Assembly: GCA_022509205.1 (NCBI GenBank)
Contig: JAFLTR010000004.1
Coordinates: 1-64,000, forward strand
DNA length: 64,000 nucleotides
Direction of reading: 5' to 3'
DNA from: Muribaculaceae bacterium
GTDB lineage: Bacteria > Bacteroidota > Bacteroidia > Bacteroidales > Muribaculaceae
Positions within the stretch are counted from its first letter, which is position 1. Every line of letters starts with the position of its first letter. This document shows positions 8,852 through 17,206 of this stretch, piece by piece. The position numbers were made by a program, and so were the translations under genes. The notes beneath the pieces were generated by a model that worked only from the letters and a program-made list of their open reading frames with translations, had not been told where the DNA came from and ran no database searches.

Positions 8852-8901
8852 TCACACGGGTCGTTTACCACACTGATGGCATGCACATACGACCCGTGTG
8901 A
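8852..8901 (+). terminator. Strong stem-loop after the fourth fimbrial gene
   Basis: TCACACGGGTCGT (8852-8864) pairs perfectly over 13 bp with ACGACCCGTGTGA (8889-8901), enclosing a 24-base loop. No long T-run follows directly. It divides the structural subunit genes from the DUF3575/DUF3868 genes and may act as a partial terminator or as a barrier to RNA decay. Confidence 0.55.
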
Positions 8902-8950
8902 ATCTATGAAATAGCAATAAATTTTTATTTGAAAACAATTGAAACAAAAT

Positions 8951-9523
8951 ATGAAGAAAATATTGCTTTTATGTGTTTTGATGCTTGGGGCTTTCTTTGC
9001 AAAGGCTCAGACTGTAGGCATCAAATCCAATCTCCTTTATGATGCTACTGCGAGTCCCAACCTGGGTATCGAATTCGGGCTCGCCCCCAAATGGAGTCTC
9101 GATATCTCGGGCAACCTCAACGCCTGGGCAATCGACGGCAGAAGATGGAAACACTGGTTCGTGCAACCCGAGGCTCGCTACTGGTTTTGCGACCGTTTCG
9201 CCGGTCATTTCATAGCCCTGCATGCCATAGGAGGCAAATACAATTTCGGCAATCTCCCCCACGGATTCATGTTCCTGGGTTCAAACTTCAAGAATCTTGC
9301 CGACCATAGATACCAGGGATGGGGAGCCGGCGGTGGTTTCGCCTACGGCTATGCCTGGGTGCTCGGCAAACATTGGAACCTTGAGGCCGAAATCGGGGTC
9401 GGAGCCATATTCACAAAATTCGACGAGTTCGACTGTGAAAAATGTTCAAGCAAGGTGGGTGAGGGTCATCATGTATATTACGGACCCACAAAACTCGCGC
9501 TTAATATCGAATACATTTTCTAA
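8951..9523 (+). CDS. DUF3575-family outer-membrane beta-barrel-like protein
   Basis: A 190-residue exported protein of the DUF3575 family. The ATG at 8951 starts a normal signal peptide (KKILLLCVLMLGAFFAKAQ); a TTG four codons upstream is a less likely start. After the signal come alternating strands typical of small outer-membrane barrels: VGIKSNLLYDATASPNLGIEFGL, WSLDISGNLN, FVQPEARYWFCDRFAGHFIALHA. Members are repeatedly found beside DUF3868 proteins and Mfa/FimB genes in Bacteroidales fimbrial loci, and that holds here. The exact role is not known; an outer-membrane partner in fimbrial assembly or anchoring is a reasonable inference. It lies 15 bases before the DUF3868 gene and is very probably co-transcribed. 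Confidence 0.8.
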   Translation: MKKILLLCVLMLGAFFAKAQTVGIKSNLLYDATASPNLGIEFGLAPKWSLDISGNLNAWAIDGRRWKHWFVQPEARYWFCDRFAGHFIALHAIGGKYNFGNLPHGFMFLGSNFKNLADHRYQGWGAGGGFAYGYAWVLGKHWNLEAEIGVGAIFTKFDEFDCEKCSSKVGEGHHVYYGPTKLALNIEYIF

Positions 9524-9538
9524 AAAAGCATCGTCACT

Positions 9539-10984
9539 ATGAAACTTAATATCTTCAACAAACTTCTATTATCCGGTCTGTTTGCCGGAGCTTTCATGAG
9601 TGCCGGTGCAACACAGCTTGCAAGCGGCACTATCTCGTCCCTTCCTGTGGAAAAGGCTTCTCTCACACGCAATGGCGACACTATGACCGTAGCCATGGAT
9701 CTATGTCTCGACAGCTACAGACTAAAAGGGAAGAAAGCTGTCTTGTTCACACCCTATATCGTAAACGGGAACGACTCAGTGGAACTCACCCCGATAGGTG
9801 TCTACACCCGCGGACGGTGGTATTATTATCAGCGCAAGGAGCACCTGCTTGGAGGTCCCAACGCAATCTCCTACAGATATTCAAAACATCTGGACAACCT
9901 CAGCTATGAGGAGACCGTGCCCTATCGTATATGGATGGACGGTTCACATGTGGCTATCAAGAGCGAAACCTATACATGCGCCAACTGTCTGGCCGCCGAG
10001 GAGATATTGAATCTCGACGCAAGATACAAGGAGTTTCATCCTGTGGTGGTGTATCAACCCGTGGAAGAGGTGCTCGCTTCCGTCGACGTGGTGAAAACCC
10101 GGGAGCTCTCCGGAAGGGCTTTTGTGGATTTCCCGGTAAACCAGACCATAATATATCCCGACTATAGGAACAACACAGTGGAACTGGCAAAAATCATCGC
10201 TACGATCGATTCAGTGAAAAATGACAAGGATGTGACCGTAAATTCAATATCTATCAAAGGTTTCGCATCTCCGGAAGGTTCCTACCAGAACAATATCCGC
10301 CTCGCAAAAGGCAGGACGGAAGCTTTGAAGACCTATGTGCAGCAGCTTTATAAATTCCCGGAAGGATTCATAAAGACTTCCTACGAGCCGGAAGACTGGG
10401 AAGGCCTGCGCGACTGGGTGGTGAATTCAAATATCGACAACAAAGCCGGTATTCTTGCTATCATCGACTCCAACCTCGAGCCGGATCCCAAGAACACCAA
10501 GATACAGACCACCTACCCCGTGCAGTATAAATTCCTGCTCGCAAACGTTTATCCGGCCCTGCGTCACTCCGACTATGTGATAGAATACACTATCCGTCAG
10601 TTCACTGAAGTGGCCGACATCGAGGCTCTTATCCATACTCAGCCGCAAAAACTCACTTTCAAGGAGATGATGAAACTGGCCGACAAATATGAACAAGGCT
10701 CGGATGAATACAACGATGTGTTTGAAGTGGCCGTCAGGATGTATCCCGATGAACCCATTGCCAACCTTAATGTGGCAAATGCGGCATTAAACCGTGGCGA
10801 TTTGGTGACAGCCGGACGTTATCTCCCGAAAGCCGGCGACTCCGCAGAGGCTCAGCTCGCCCGAGGAAACTATGCTTTCCTACAGGGCAACTATGACGAG
10901 GCCGGCGAATACTACAGGCAGGCTGCAGAAACTCTTCCTCAAGCTCAGATCCTGTATCAAGAATTTATAGAAGCCGGATACTGA
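9539..10984 (+). CDS. DUF3868 protein with an OmpA-like domain
   Basis: A 481-residue exported protein. After a signal peptide (cleavage near residue 24, after SAGA) comes the DUF3868 region (about 25-170) with a pair of cysteines in YTCANCLA. Residues about 195-350 look like an OmpA-like peptidoglycan-associating domain (ISIKGFASPEGSYQNN, then RLAKGRTEAL), and residues about 370-481 form helical TPR-like repeats (NLNVANAALNRGDL, GNYAFLQGNYDEAGEYY). This order is usual for proteins paired with DUF3575 in fimbrial loci. It could tie the fimbrial base to peptidoglycan; that is inference. A rho-independent terminator follows directly, closing the locus. Confidence 0.82.
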   Translation: MKLNIFNKLLLSGLFAGAFMSAGATQLASGTISSLPVEKASLTRNGDTMTVAMDLCLDSYRLKGKKAVLFTPYIVNGNDSVELTPIGVYTRGRWYYYQRKEHLLGGPNAISYRYSKHLDNLSYEETVPYRIWMDGSHVAIKSETYTCANCLAAEEILNLDARYKEFHPVVVYQPVEEVLASVDVVKTRELSGRAFVDFPVNQTIIYPDYRNNTVELAKIIATIDSVKNDKDVTVNSISIKGFASPEGSYQNNIRLAKGRTEALKTYVQQLYKFPEGFIKTSYEPEDWEGLRDWVVNSNIDNKAGILAIIDSNLEPDPKNTKIQTTYPVQYKFLLANVYPALRHSDYVIEYTIRQFTEVADIEALIHTQPQKLTFKEMMKLADKYEQGSDEYNDVFEVAVRMYPDEPIANLNVANAALNRGDLVTAGRYLPKAGDSAEAQLARGNYAFLQGNYDEAGEYYRQAAETLPQAQILYQEFIEAGY

Positions 10985-11010
10985 TAACCGGCTGCGACAG
11001 TCAGATAAAA

Positions 11011-11055
11011 AGGGGCGGTGTGTCAAAATGTTGATTTTTGACACACCCTCTTTTT
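11011..11055 (+). terminator. Terminator closing the fimbrial locus
   Basis: GGTGTGTCAAAA (11017-11028) pairs with TTTTGACACACC (11036-11047) over 12 bp with a 7-base loop, followed by CTCTTTTT. It is a strong rho-independent terminator. Its right arm also holds the -33 element of the next promoter. Confidence 0.85.
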
Positions 11056-11066
11056 ATGTAAATTTG
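11037..11066 (+). promoter_or_regulatory. Promoter of the cvpA-suf operon
   Basis: TTTG at 11037-11040, an 18-base spacer and TAAATTTG at 11059-11066 match the Bacteroidetes consensus. The predicted start, near 11073, leaves about 15 bases before the cvpA ATG at 11088. Confidence 0.65.
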
Positions 11067-11087
11067 CACCCGTAAGATAAAGATGCG

Positions 11088-11717
11088 ATGCTGGCGAATG
11101 TGATATATCTGTTGTTGGTCCTGGCAGTCGCTCTGGTCTCCTTGGCCGGAGGTTTCCGCCATGGCATCACTCGTCAGTTAGCCTCGCTGCTCGGTTTCGC
11201 ATTCGGAGCAGTGGCCGCAAGGGTGCTTACACCGGAATTCGTGGGCTCTTTCCAATGGGCCGGCCGGCTCAGCCAGGCAGAGGAGTTCAAGGATCTTACT
11301 ACCGATCTACTCTGTGCAGCAACGATCTATTTTGTGGTCTACTGGCTCTTCTCCCTCCTCTCCCCTATCTTTAGATGGGCAATGGCTGCTATCGAAACGG
11401 GAATCTTCAACCGTCTGCTCGGCGCCTTCTTCTCGATGGTGAAGAATCTTCTATGGTTGTCAATCTGCCTCAATATTCTGCTATGCCTTCAGACGGAGAG
11501 CGGTCTTATCAGATATGAGAAGGCCAACGACGGCAATCCTGTGGCGGCCGTGATGGCCATGACTCCGGCCATTCTGGGGTGTTACGGCGCCGAAGACTTC
11601 GCACATTTCCATCAACTGCGCGAGGCAAAAAAGATCAGTTGCCGCGACCCTCTGCCCTGCCGGAACATTCCGGGCAAGAGAAATGTTATAATAGAAGAAT
11701 ATACCCTCCTGGGATAA
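11088..11717 (+). CDS. CvpA-family inner-membrane protein
   Basis: A 209-residue membrane protein of the CvpA (colicin V production) family. Four hydrophobic segments are visible (about residues 2-20, 27-45, 73-95 and 115-135), with the family feature of a Gly-rich turn after the first helix (GGFRHGITRQLASLLGFAFG). A charged tail of about 60 residues follows. CvpA proteins are linked to envelope stress and purine-related phenotypes, but their molecular role is unsettled. The gene sits first in the operon, 51 bases ahead of sufC. In relatives a cvpA gene commonly precedes sufB, so its place here marks where sufB would be expected. Confidence 0.82.
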   Translation: MLANVIYLLLVLAVALVSLAGGFRHGITRQLASLLGFAFGAVAARVLTPEFVGSFQWAGRLSQAEEFKDLTTDLLCAATIYFVVYWLFSLLSPIFRWAMAAIETGIFNRLLGAFFSMVKNLLWLSICLNILLCLQTESGLIRYEKANDGNPVAAVMAMTPAILGCYGAEDFAHFHQLREAKKISCRDPLPCRNIPGKRNVIIEEYTLLG

Positions 11718-11768
11718 GGGAGGGCGAAGAAATCCAAAATAAAAATCATCGAGATAAAATATCGGGAA

Positions 11769-12518
11769 ATGTTAAAGATACGCGACCTCAAGGCCGGAAT
11801 CGACGGCAAAGAGATATTGAAAGGGATCAACCTCGAGGTGAATGCAGGCGAGGTGCACGCCATAATGGGTCCGAACGGTTCGGGAAAATCAACTCTCTCA
11901 ATGGTGCTGGCCGGAAATCCGGCATACGAAGTAAAGGGGGGAAGTGTGGAATTTTTAGGTAAGGAACTCCTTGACCTGCCCCCTGAGATCCGAAGCCATG
12001 AGGGAATCTTCCTCGGGTTCCAGTATCCTGTAGAGATTCCCGGAGTCTCAATGGTCAATTTCATGCGGGCCGCCATCAATGCAAAACGCAAATATTTCGG
12101 CCAACCCCCGATGAGCGCATCAGATTTCCTGAAGATGATGAGGGAGAAACGTTCGGTGGTGGAACTCGACAACACCCTTGCCTCCCGCTCGGTCAACGAA
12201 GGTTTCTCCGGCGGCGAAAAGAAGCGTAACGAGATTTTCCAGATGGCTGTGTTGGAACCGAAACTGGCTATCCTCGATGAAACCGATTCGGGTCTGGACA
12301 TCGATGCCCTGAGGATTGTGGCCAACGGTGTCAACAAACTGAAATCTTCCAACAATGCCACTATCGTAATTACCCACTATCAGCGTCTGCTCGACTATAT
12401 CAAGCCGGATTTCGTGCATATCCTATATAAAGGCCGCATCGTGATGACAGGCGGACCGGAACTTGCCCTCGAACTCGAGGAGAAAGGCTACGACTGGATA
12501 AAGGGAGAGGATGTGTAG
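11769..12518 (+). CDS. sufC: Fe-S cluster assembly ATPase SufC
   Basis: A 249-residue ABC-type ATPase that drives the SufBCD scaffold for iron-sulfur cluster assembly in the cytoplasm. The Walker A motif (GPNGSGKST) lies near residues 36-44, the SufC form of the signature motif (SGGEKKRNE) near 148-156, and the Walker B region ends in LAILDETDSGLD, the Asp-Ser-Gly-Leu-Asp being typical of SufC. Length is exactly as expected. sufD follows after 41 bases. SufC normally works with both SufB and SufD, but no sufB is present in the window. Confidence 0.97.
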   Translation: MLKIRDLKAGIDGKEILKGINLEVNAGEVHAIMGPNGSGKSTLSMVLAGNPAYEVKGGSVEFLGKELLDLPPEIRSHEGIFLGFQYPVEIPGVSMVNFMRAAINAKRKYFGQPPMSASDFLKMMREKRSVVELDNTLASRSVNEGFSGGEKKRNEIFQMAVLEPKLAILDETDSGLDIDALRIVANGVNKLKSSNNATIVITHYQRLLDYIKPDFVHILYKGRIVMTGGPELALELEEKGYDWIKGEDV

Positions 12519-12559
12519 GGACGCTGCGTGAGGCGTAGCAAACGATAAGATTTATCATT

Positions 12560-13918
12560 ATGAATTCTCTGACGCAATATATCGATTTATACAAAGCACA
12601 ACAGCAGCTCGTGGAAAACGGCAGTTGCGAGGTGATGAACAGTCACCGGGCTGAAGCACTGCAGATGCTTGAAAGCGGCCCCGGTCTCCCTCCCAAAGGA
12701 GCCGAAAACTATGAAACTATCGACCTCGAAAAGTTGCTGGCTCCCGATTTCGGGATTAACCTTGCCCGAGTGGATATCGATGTGAATGCTTCCGCGCCGT
12801 TCCGTTGCGGAGTGCCAAACATGACCTCGGCCCTCTTTTTCTTCCGCAACGACCTATATGCCGAAGCCATGAATGCCCGCGCATCCCTGCCCGAAGGGAT
12901 ATATGTGGGTTCGCTGAGTAGATTCTGTGAAGAATATCCAATAGCCGCCGCTAAATATTATGGCCGGATAGCCGACATACGTAATCCTTTGGTTGCCCTT
13001 AACACTCTGCTCGTTCAGGATGGTATCGTGGTATGGGTCAAAGAGGGTGTGAAAGTAGAGAAACCGATACAGATTGTCGGGATACTTGAAAACGGGATGC
13101 CCCTAATGGCTCTGAGACGTCTGCTTGTAATCGCTGAAAAGGATTCGGAGATAAAGCTGCTGGTGTGCGACCATACGCAGACCGACAGTGTGGAATTCCT
13201 GAATCTTGTCACCACCGAGGTTTCTGCCGATGACAATGCTTCGGTGGAGATAATAGAGATGGAGGAATCCTCCGAGAAGACTGTTAGATTATCATCGGCC
13301 TATGTGCGTCAGGGACATTCCAGCCATGTGTCGGTGGTGGGAATCACCCTCTACAACGGAGTGACGCGAAATGAATACTATTGCGGATTCAAGGGAGAGA
13401 ATGCCCGCCTGCATCTTGCCGGAATGGCCATAGAGGACAAGCAGAGACAGGTGGACACATATTCGGTGGTCGAACATACGATGCCCGGATGTTATACGGA
13501 GGAACTATTCAAATATGTGGCCGACGACAACGCGGTGGCCAATTTCTCGGGACTGATACGGGTGATGAAAGGAGCCTCCAAAACGGAGGCTTACCAGAAC
13601 AACCGCAATATAATAGGCAGCGACGGCGCACGAGTCTATTCAAAACCTACGCTGGAGATTTATGACGATGACGTGAAGTGTAGCCACGGCAGCGCGACCG
13701 GGCAGCTTGATGAGAAACAAATATTCTATATGCGCACCCGAGGTCTCTCAGAGCAGGAGGCGCGTTTCCTATTGAAACAAGCCTTTATGGCCGACGTGAT
13801 AGATTCGATATCGCTCCACGACTTCAAACTCCGGCTCCATACACTTGTGGAACGACGCTTTGCCGGAGACAAAAGAAACTGCTCCTCCTGTCATAATTCT
13901 TGCATCACAAATGATTGA
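12560..13918 (+). CDS. sufD: Fe-S cluster assembly scaffold protein SufD
   Basis: A 452-residue SufD protein, the partner that with SufB and SufC forms the cluster-building complex. The N-terminal helical part (1-120) is followed by the beta-helix core (ENGMPLMALRRLLVIAEKDSEIKLLVCD) and the conserved C-terminal region AYQNNRNIIGSDGARVYSKP, then DDDVKCSHGSATGQLDEKQIFYMRTRGLS, which is the most diagnostic part of SufB/SufD. It ends in a Cys-containing tail (CSSCHNSC), more cysteines than usual at this place. The N terminus and low similarity to SufB in the first half make SufD the better call. It overlaps sufS by 8 bases, so the two are coupled. Confidence 0.93.
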   Translation: MNSLTQYIDLYKAQQQLVENGSCEVMNSHRAEALQMLESGPGLPPKGAENYETIDLEKLLAPDFGINLARVDIDVNASAPFRCGVPNMTSALFFFRNDLYAEAMNARASLPEGIYVGSLSRFCEEYPIAAAKYYGRIADIRNPLVALNTLLVQDGIVVWVKEGVKVEKPIQIVGILENGMPLMALRRLLVIAEKDSEIKLLVCDHTQTDSVEFLNLVTTEVSADDNASVEIIEMEESSEKTVRLSSAYVRQGHSSHVSVVGITLYNGVTRNEYYCGFKGENARLHLAGMAIEDKQRQVDTYSVVEHTMPGCYTEELFKYVADDNAVANFSGLIRVMKGASKTEAYQNNRNIIGSDGARVYSKPTLEIYDDDVKCSHGSATGQLDEKQIFYMRTRGLSEQEARFLLKQAFMADVIDSISLHDFKLRLHTLVERRFAGDKRNCSSCHNSCITND

Positions 13919-15125
13919 CCCCGAAATAATCCGCAAAGATTTTCCAATCCTGCAGCGTTCAGTGGCCGGAAAGCCTCTGGTGTATCTCGACAATACAGCA
14001 ACTTCTCAGGCCCCTATGTCGGTGGTGAGGGAAATTGAGCGTATCTACACAACATCGCGGGCAAACGTACATCGTGGCGTGCATACTCTTTCCCAGGAGA
14101 TGACACGGCTCCAGGAGGAATGTCGTGAAAAAGTAAGGAAATTTGTGAATGCTGCCTCCATCGAAGAAATCATCTTTACACGAGGAACCACGGAAGCTAT
14201 AAATCTTGTGGCTTATTCTTTCGGAGATTTCCTGAATCCCGGAGATGAGATTATTCTAACTGTAATGGAACACCATGCCAACATTGTGCCCTGGCAACTT
14301 CTGCGCGACCGAAAGGGCGTGGTGTTGAAAATCGTCGACATCCGGGAAAACGGTGAATTGGATATTGACCAATACAGGAGTCTTTTTACAGACCGCACGC
14401 GACTCGCTTCTTTCTGTCATGTCAGCAATGTGCTGGGCACAGTCAATCCTGTGAAAGAGATGATAGATTTTGCAAATAGCAAAGGAGTAGCCACACTTAT
14501 AGACGGAGCCCAGGCCGCGCCCCACCTCTCTATCGACGTGCAGAATTTAGGTTGCGACTTCTATGCCTTTTCAGCCCATAAGATGTATGGACCTTCCGGC
14601 GTGGGCGTGCTTTACGGCAGAAAAGAAATGCTTGAAAAGATGTCGCCGTGGCAAGGTGGAGGAGAGATGATTTCAGTGGTGACTTTCGACCATACCACCT
14701 ATGCCGACCTTCCTTTCAAATTTGAGGCCGGCACTCCGGATTACATCGGTATCGCGGCATTCTCCAAGGCTTTGGAATTTATCGACTCTATCGGGCTAAA
14801 AGAGATGGAAAGCCATGAAATGAAATTGTGTCGTCATGCCGAAGAGGGCCTGAGAGCCATTCCCGGCATCCGCATTTATGGAGAAGCTCCCGAGAAAGGT
14901 CCTGTCTTATCTTTCATTCTGGAGGGTGTGCATCCCTATGATCTGGGAATGCTTCTCGACAAACAGGGAGTGGAAGTGCGCACCGGCCATCATTGTGCCA
15001 TGCCCCTGATGGAACGTCTCGGCATACCGGGCACAGTCAGGGCTTCATTCGCTGTCTACAACACCATGGAAGAGGCCGACGCATTAATAGAAGCTACGAA
15101 ACGAGCCGTAGCGATCCTCTCTTAA
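13911..15125 (+). CDS. sufS: Cysteine desulfurase SufS
   Basis: A 404-residue PLP-dependent class V aminotransferase-fold enzyme that removes sulfur from cysteine for Fe-S cluster assembly. The PLP lysine is in SAHKMYGPSG (K224), and the catalytic Cys is C362 in TGHHCAMP, the short-loop RTGHHCA form that defines group II (SufS type). The start at 13911 is chosen because it matches the family N terminus (IRKDFPILQ) and overlaps the sufD stop by 8 bases; the open frame further upstream lies inside sufD. It is last in the cvpA-sufCDS operon. Confidence 0.96.
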   Translation: MIDPEIIRKDFPILQRSVAGKPLVYLDNTATSQAPMSVVREIERIYTTSRANVHRGVHTLSQEMTRLQEECREKVRKFVNAASIEEIIFTRGTTEAINLVAYSFGDFLNPGDEIILTVMEHHANIVPWQLLRDRKGVVLKIVDIRENGELDIDQYRSLFTDRTRLASFCHVSNVLGTVNPVKEMIDFANSKGVATLIDGAQAAPHLSIDVQNLGCDFYAFSAHKMYGPSGVGVLYGRKEMLEKMSPWQGGGEMISVVTFDHTTYADLPFKFEAGTPDYIGIAAFSKALEFIDSIGLKEMESHEMKLCRHAEEGLRAIPGIRIYGEAPEKGPVLSFILEGVHPYDLGMLLDKQGVEVRTGHHCAMPLMERLGIPGTVRASFAVYNTMEEADALIEATKRAVAILS

Positions 15126-15160
15126 AATTCAAATTGTTATCTTCCGCCGGAGTTTCCTTT

Positions 15161-16045
15161 TTATTTCCCCGATTTGCGAATGTATTTGTGGGGCTTCTCA
15201 GCCTCAATTTCTTCAGCGAACTTATTTGGGAACTCAAATTTCACCCTGGGGCGGCTCATCGCCCAGATCACAAGGGCGCAACCCAACAGGACAAATGGTA
15301 TACTTAATAATTGCCCCTGGTTTATACCATAGTTTTCTATCATCTGAAGTTCCCAGTCTACCTGCACATTCTTGATATATTCAATGAAAAACCTCGGGAG
15401 GAAAATTCCGATGAAGAAGACTCCGGTGATGAGATAAGGTCTCTCCTCTGCATTCTTTTTCCAATACATCCACATCAAGAGAGCAAAAAGTATGAAATAG
15501 CATGTAGCCTCATAGATCTGGGTTGGATGTTTCGGCACAGACTCACCGTTTCTCTGGAACACAAAGCCCCAGGGAAGATCGGTTTCGCCTCCGTAAATCT
15601 CGCTGTTCATAAGATTTCCCAGACGAATCAGACCACCCACCAAGGCTATGGCTATCACAAGCTTGTCGAAAGTCCAGGAAGCCGGTTTCTTTGTCACAAA
15701 CCAGGAAAAAAGAAAGACCGCTATGATAATGGCAATCGTGCCTCCATGGGAAGCGAGACCACCGTTCCAAACTTTAGGGATTTCTGAAAGATGTTGGGAA
15801 TAATACCCCCATTCATAGAAGAAGACATGGCCGAGACGCGCCCCGATGATAGTGGCCACCACCACGTAGGCAAGAAGTATGCCGAGCCATTTTTCCGGCG
15901 CCCCTTCATGCTTGAACATCCGGGCCACGATATTATAACCGATTATAAACCCAACGGCAAAAGCGAGGCCATACCATCTCACGGAGAAAGTGCCCCAGGA
16001 AAAAATTTCAGGACTGGCGTTCCAACTTATAAATTCAAGCATCAT
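15161..16045 (-). CDS. lgt: Prolipoprotein diacylglyceryl transferase Lgt
   Basis: A 294-residue inner-membrane enzyme that moves diacylglycerol from phosphatidylglycerol to the lipobox cysteine of prolipoproteins, the first step for all the lipoproteins in this window. Seven hydrophobic segments are visible, with the family motifs YGLAFAVGF, the GARLGHVFFYEW region, LASHGG and the Lgt signature GGLIRLGNLMNSEIYG. Its ATG overlaps the stop of the upstream gene in an ATGA arrangement (16042-16045), supporting this start and translational coupling. The C-terminal tail is Lys-rich, as is common for the cytoplasmic end. Confidence 0.96.
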   Translation of the reverse strand: MMLEFISWNASPEIFSWGTFSVRWYGLAFAVGFIIGYNIVARMFKHEGAPEKWLGILLAYVVVATIIGARLGHVFFYEWGYYSQHLSEIPKVWNGGLASHGGTIAIIIAVFLFSWFVTKKPASWTFDKLVIAIALVGGLIRLGNLMNSEIYGGETDLPWGFVFQRNGESVPKHPTQIYEATCYFILFALLMWMYWKKNAEERPYLITGVFFIGIFLPRFFIEYIKNVQVDWELQMIENYGINQGQLLSIPFVLLGCALVIWAMSRPRVKFEFPNKFAEEIEAEKPHKYIRKSGK

Positions 16046-16575
16046 ATCAATTGGAGCAGATGAAGTTCATCGATCACTTCTCTGCCTGACAGAGAACGTT
16101 TGAGGGAAATAATCCTTGCAAATTCATCGATAGCCGGATGCACCCGGGGATTCCTGAAAACTCTCAGAGCCCGGCTAAGGGCATGGTTATAGAGGGTTTC
16201 CACTTCGTCGCTTTCCAGTTCGCAGGTCTCTTTCCCTTCCTCTTCCACGATGTCATAGATCTCTTTCATGACTTCCGCAGGGGCATCCTCCTTGAGCCTC
16301 ACAATCGAACGGGCGAGTATGTTTCCGACCACCATCGACGTGGTGAGATGGAAATTTGCCACAAGGTTGTCCCAGGTAGATTTAGGAGATATGGATGGAC
16401 TTCCGGAGAAATAGTAGGCATGGGAGAATTCCACCATGGGTCCATCTGTATCGATTGTGACAGTGGCCACACGGTCGATAGCGTCAATATTGGCGAGGGC
16501 TACCATCATCCCGGCCAGACCATACGCCCGGTCGTCTTCATTGAGATAGGATAGGGAAAATTTATGCTGGCTCAT
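16042..16575 (-). CDS. Conserved protein of unknown function, coupled to lgt
   Basis: A 177-residue soluble protein without signal or membrane segments. I do not assign it to a named family. It is acidic and appears to have a mixed alpha/beta N-terminal half (RAYGLAGMMVALANIDAIDRVATVTID, then a strand-turn) and a helical C-terminal half (EVMKEIYDIVEEEGKETCELESDEVETLYNHALSRALRVF). It overlaps lgt by 4 bases (ATGA), so the two are translated together, but that does not by itself point to lipoprotein work. The start is the first ATG of the frame. Confidence 0.75.
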   Translation of the reverse strand: MSQHKFSLSYLNEDDRAYGLAGMMVALANIDAIDRVATVTIDTDGPMVEFSHAYYFSGSPSISPKSTWDNLVANFHLTTSMVVGNILARSIVRLKEDAPAEVMKEIYDIVEEEGKETCELESDEVETLYNHALSRALRVFRNPRVHPAIDEFARIISLKRSLSGREVIDELHLLQLI

Positions 16576-16632
16576 GTCAAAATGTTATGAGATCTACGGA
16601 TTAAAAGATTTATTCCCTCGGGAATCTAAGAT

Positions 16633-16668
16633 TAAAAGGCCGGGACTGTCGGAGCCACCGGCCTTTTA
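16633..16668 (-). terminator. Terminator of the tRNA-Glu/rpsT transcript
   Basis: TAAAAGGCCGG (16633-16643) pairs perfectly with CCGGCCTTTTA (16658-16668). On the minus strand it lies 15 bases beyond the end of the downstream tRNA-Glu and runs into TTTTAATCTT, so it fits a rho-independent terminator for the leftward transcript. Confidence 0.75.
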
Positions 16669-16683
16669 GGGGATTTATTTTTG

Positions 16684-16755
16684 TAGTCCATAGCAGAGTC
16701 GAACTGCTCTTTAGAGAATGAAAATCTCTCGTCCTAACCGATAGACGAATGGACC
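16684..16755 (-). tRNA. tRNA-Glu (anticodon TTC), downstream copy
   Basis: A complete cloverleaf is readable on the minus strand: acceptor GGTCCAT pairs with ATGGACT (with a G-U first pair), the anticodon loop is TTTTCAT with anticodon TTC, and the T arm contains GTTCGAC. The discriminator is A, and the following bases are CAA, so CCA is not fully encoded. The body from 16692 to 16750 is the same as in the second copy at 17113-17187. It lies downstream of rpsT and before the terminator. Confidence 0.95.
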
Positions 16756-16795
16756 ATTTATAGAGAGAGCATTCCTGCTGACCTCTCTTTTAGAA

Positions 16796-17050
16796 TTATG
16801 CGAGCTTATTGATGTAGTGTTCCAGACCGCTGCAGAGGTTGGCAGCTTTGTTCTTGGAGATGATATTCTTTCTGCCGAGTCTCTGAAGCAAGGCGCTCAC
16901 CTTGTTGTAGGCTTCCTGAGCTTCCTTCTTATCGGTCATTTTGCGGATTTTCCTTACAGCGTTGCGGGCGGTTTTTGCCCAATAACGGTTCTCCAGTCTC
17001 CTTTTTTCAGCCTGGCGGATTCTTTTGAGAGATGATTTATGGTTTGCCAT
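16796..17050 (-). CDS. rpsT: Small ribosomal subunit protein bS20
   Basis: An 84-residue, strongly basic protein that binds 16S rRNA early in 30S assembly. The N terminus [18 protein letters not shown] and the three-helix pattern with [18 protein letters not shown] are diagnostic. Length is as expected. It lies between two tRNA-Glu genes on the same strand, and all three very probably share the promoter at 17207-17238 and the terminator at 16633-16668. Confidence 0.98.
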   Translation of the reverse strand: MANHKSSLKRIRQAEKRRLENRYWAKTARNAVRKIRKMTDKKEAQEAYNKVSALLQRLGRKNIISKNKAANLCSGLEHYINKLA

Positions 17051-17112
17051 CTTCTATTTAATGTCTTTTAAAATCTTTGTTATTTTTCCGGACAATCGAT
17101 GTTAGACCGGGT

Positions 17113-17187
17113 TGGTAGCCCATAGCAGAGTCGAACTGCTCTTTAGAGAATGAAAATCTCTCGTCCTAACCGATAGACGAATGGGCC
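17113..17187 (-). tRNA. tRNA-Glu (anticodon TTC), upstream copy with encoded CCA
   Basis: Acceptor GGCCCAT pairs with ATGGGCT (G-U first pair), the anticodon loop is TTTTCAT, and the discriminator A is followed by CCA encoded in the gene (17113-17115). The central part is identical to the copy at 16684-16755; only the acceptor stem and 3' end differ. It is the first gene after the promoter at 17207-17238. Confidence 0.96.
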
Positions 17188-17206
17188 ATACGCTGCTTTT
17201 GCGGTG

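Noticed and set aside
11612..12361. 249-codon frame opposite sufC and the cvpA end
   Set aside because: sufC on the other strand carries all ABC motifs; the antisense frame is Ser/Arg-rich shadow.
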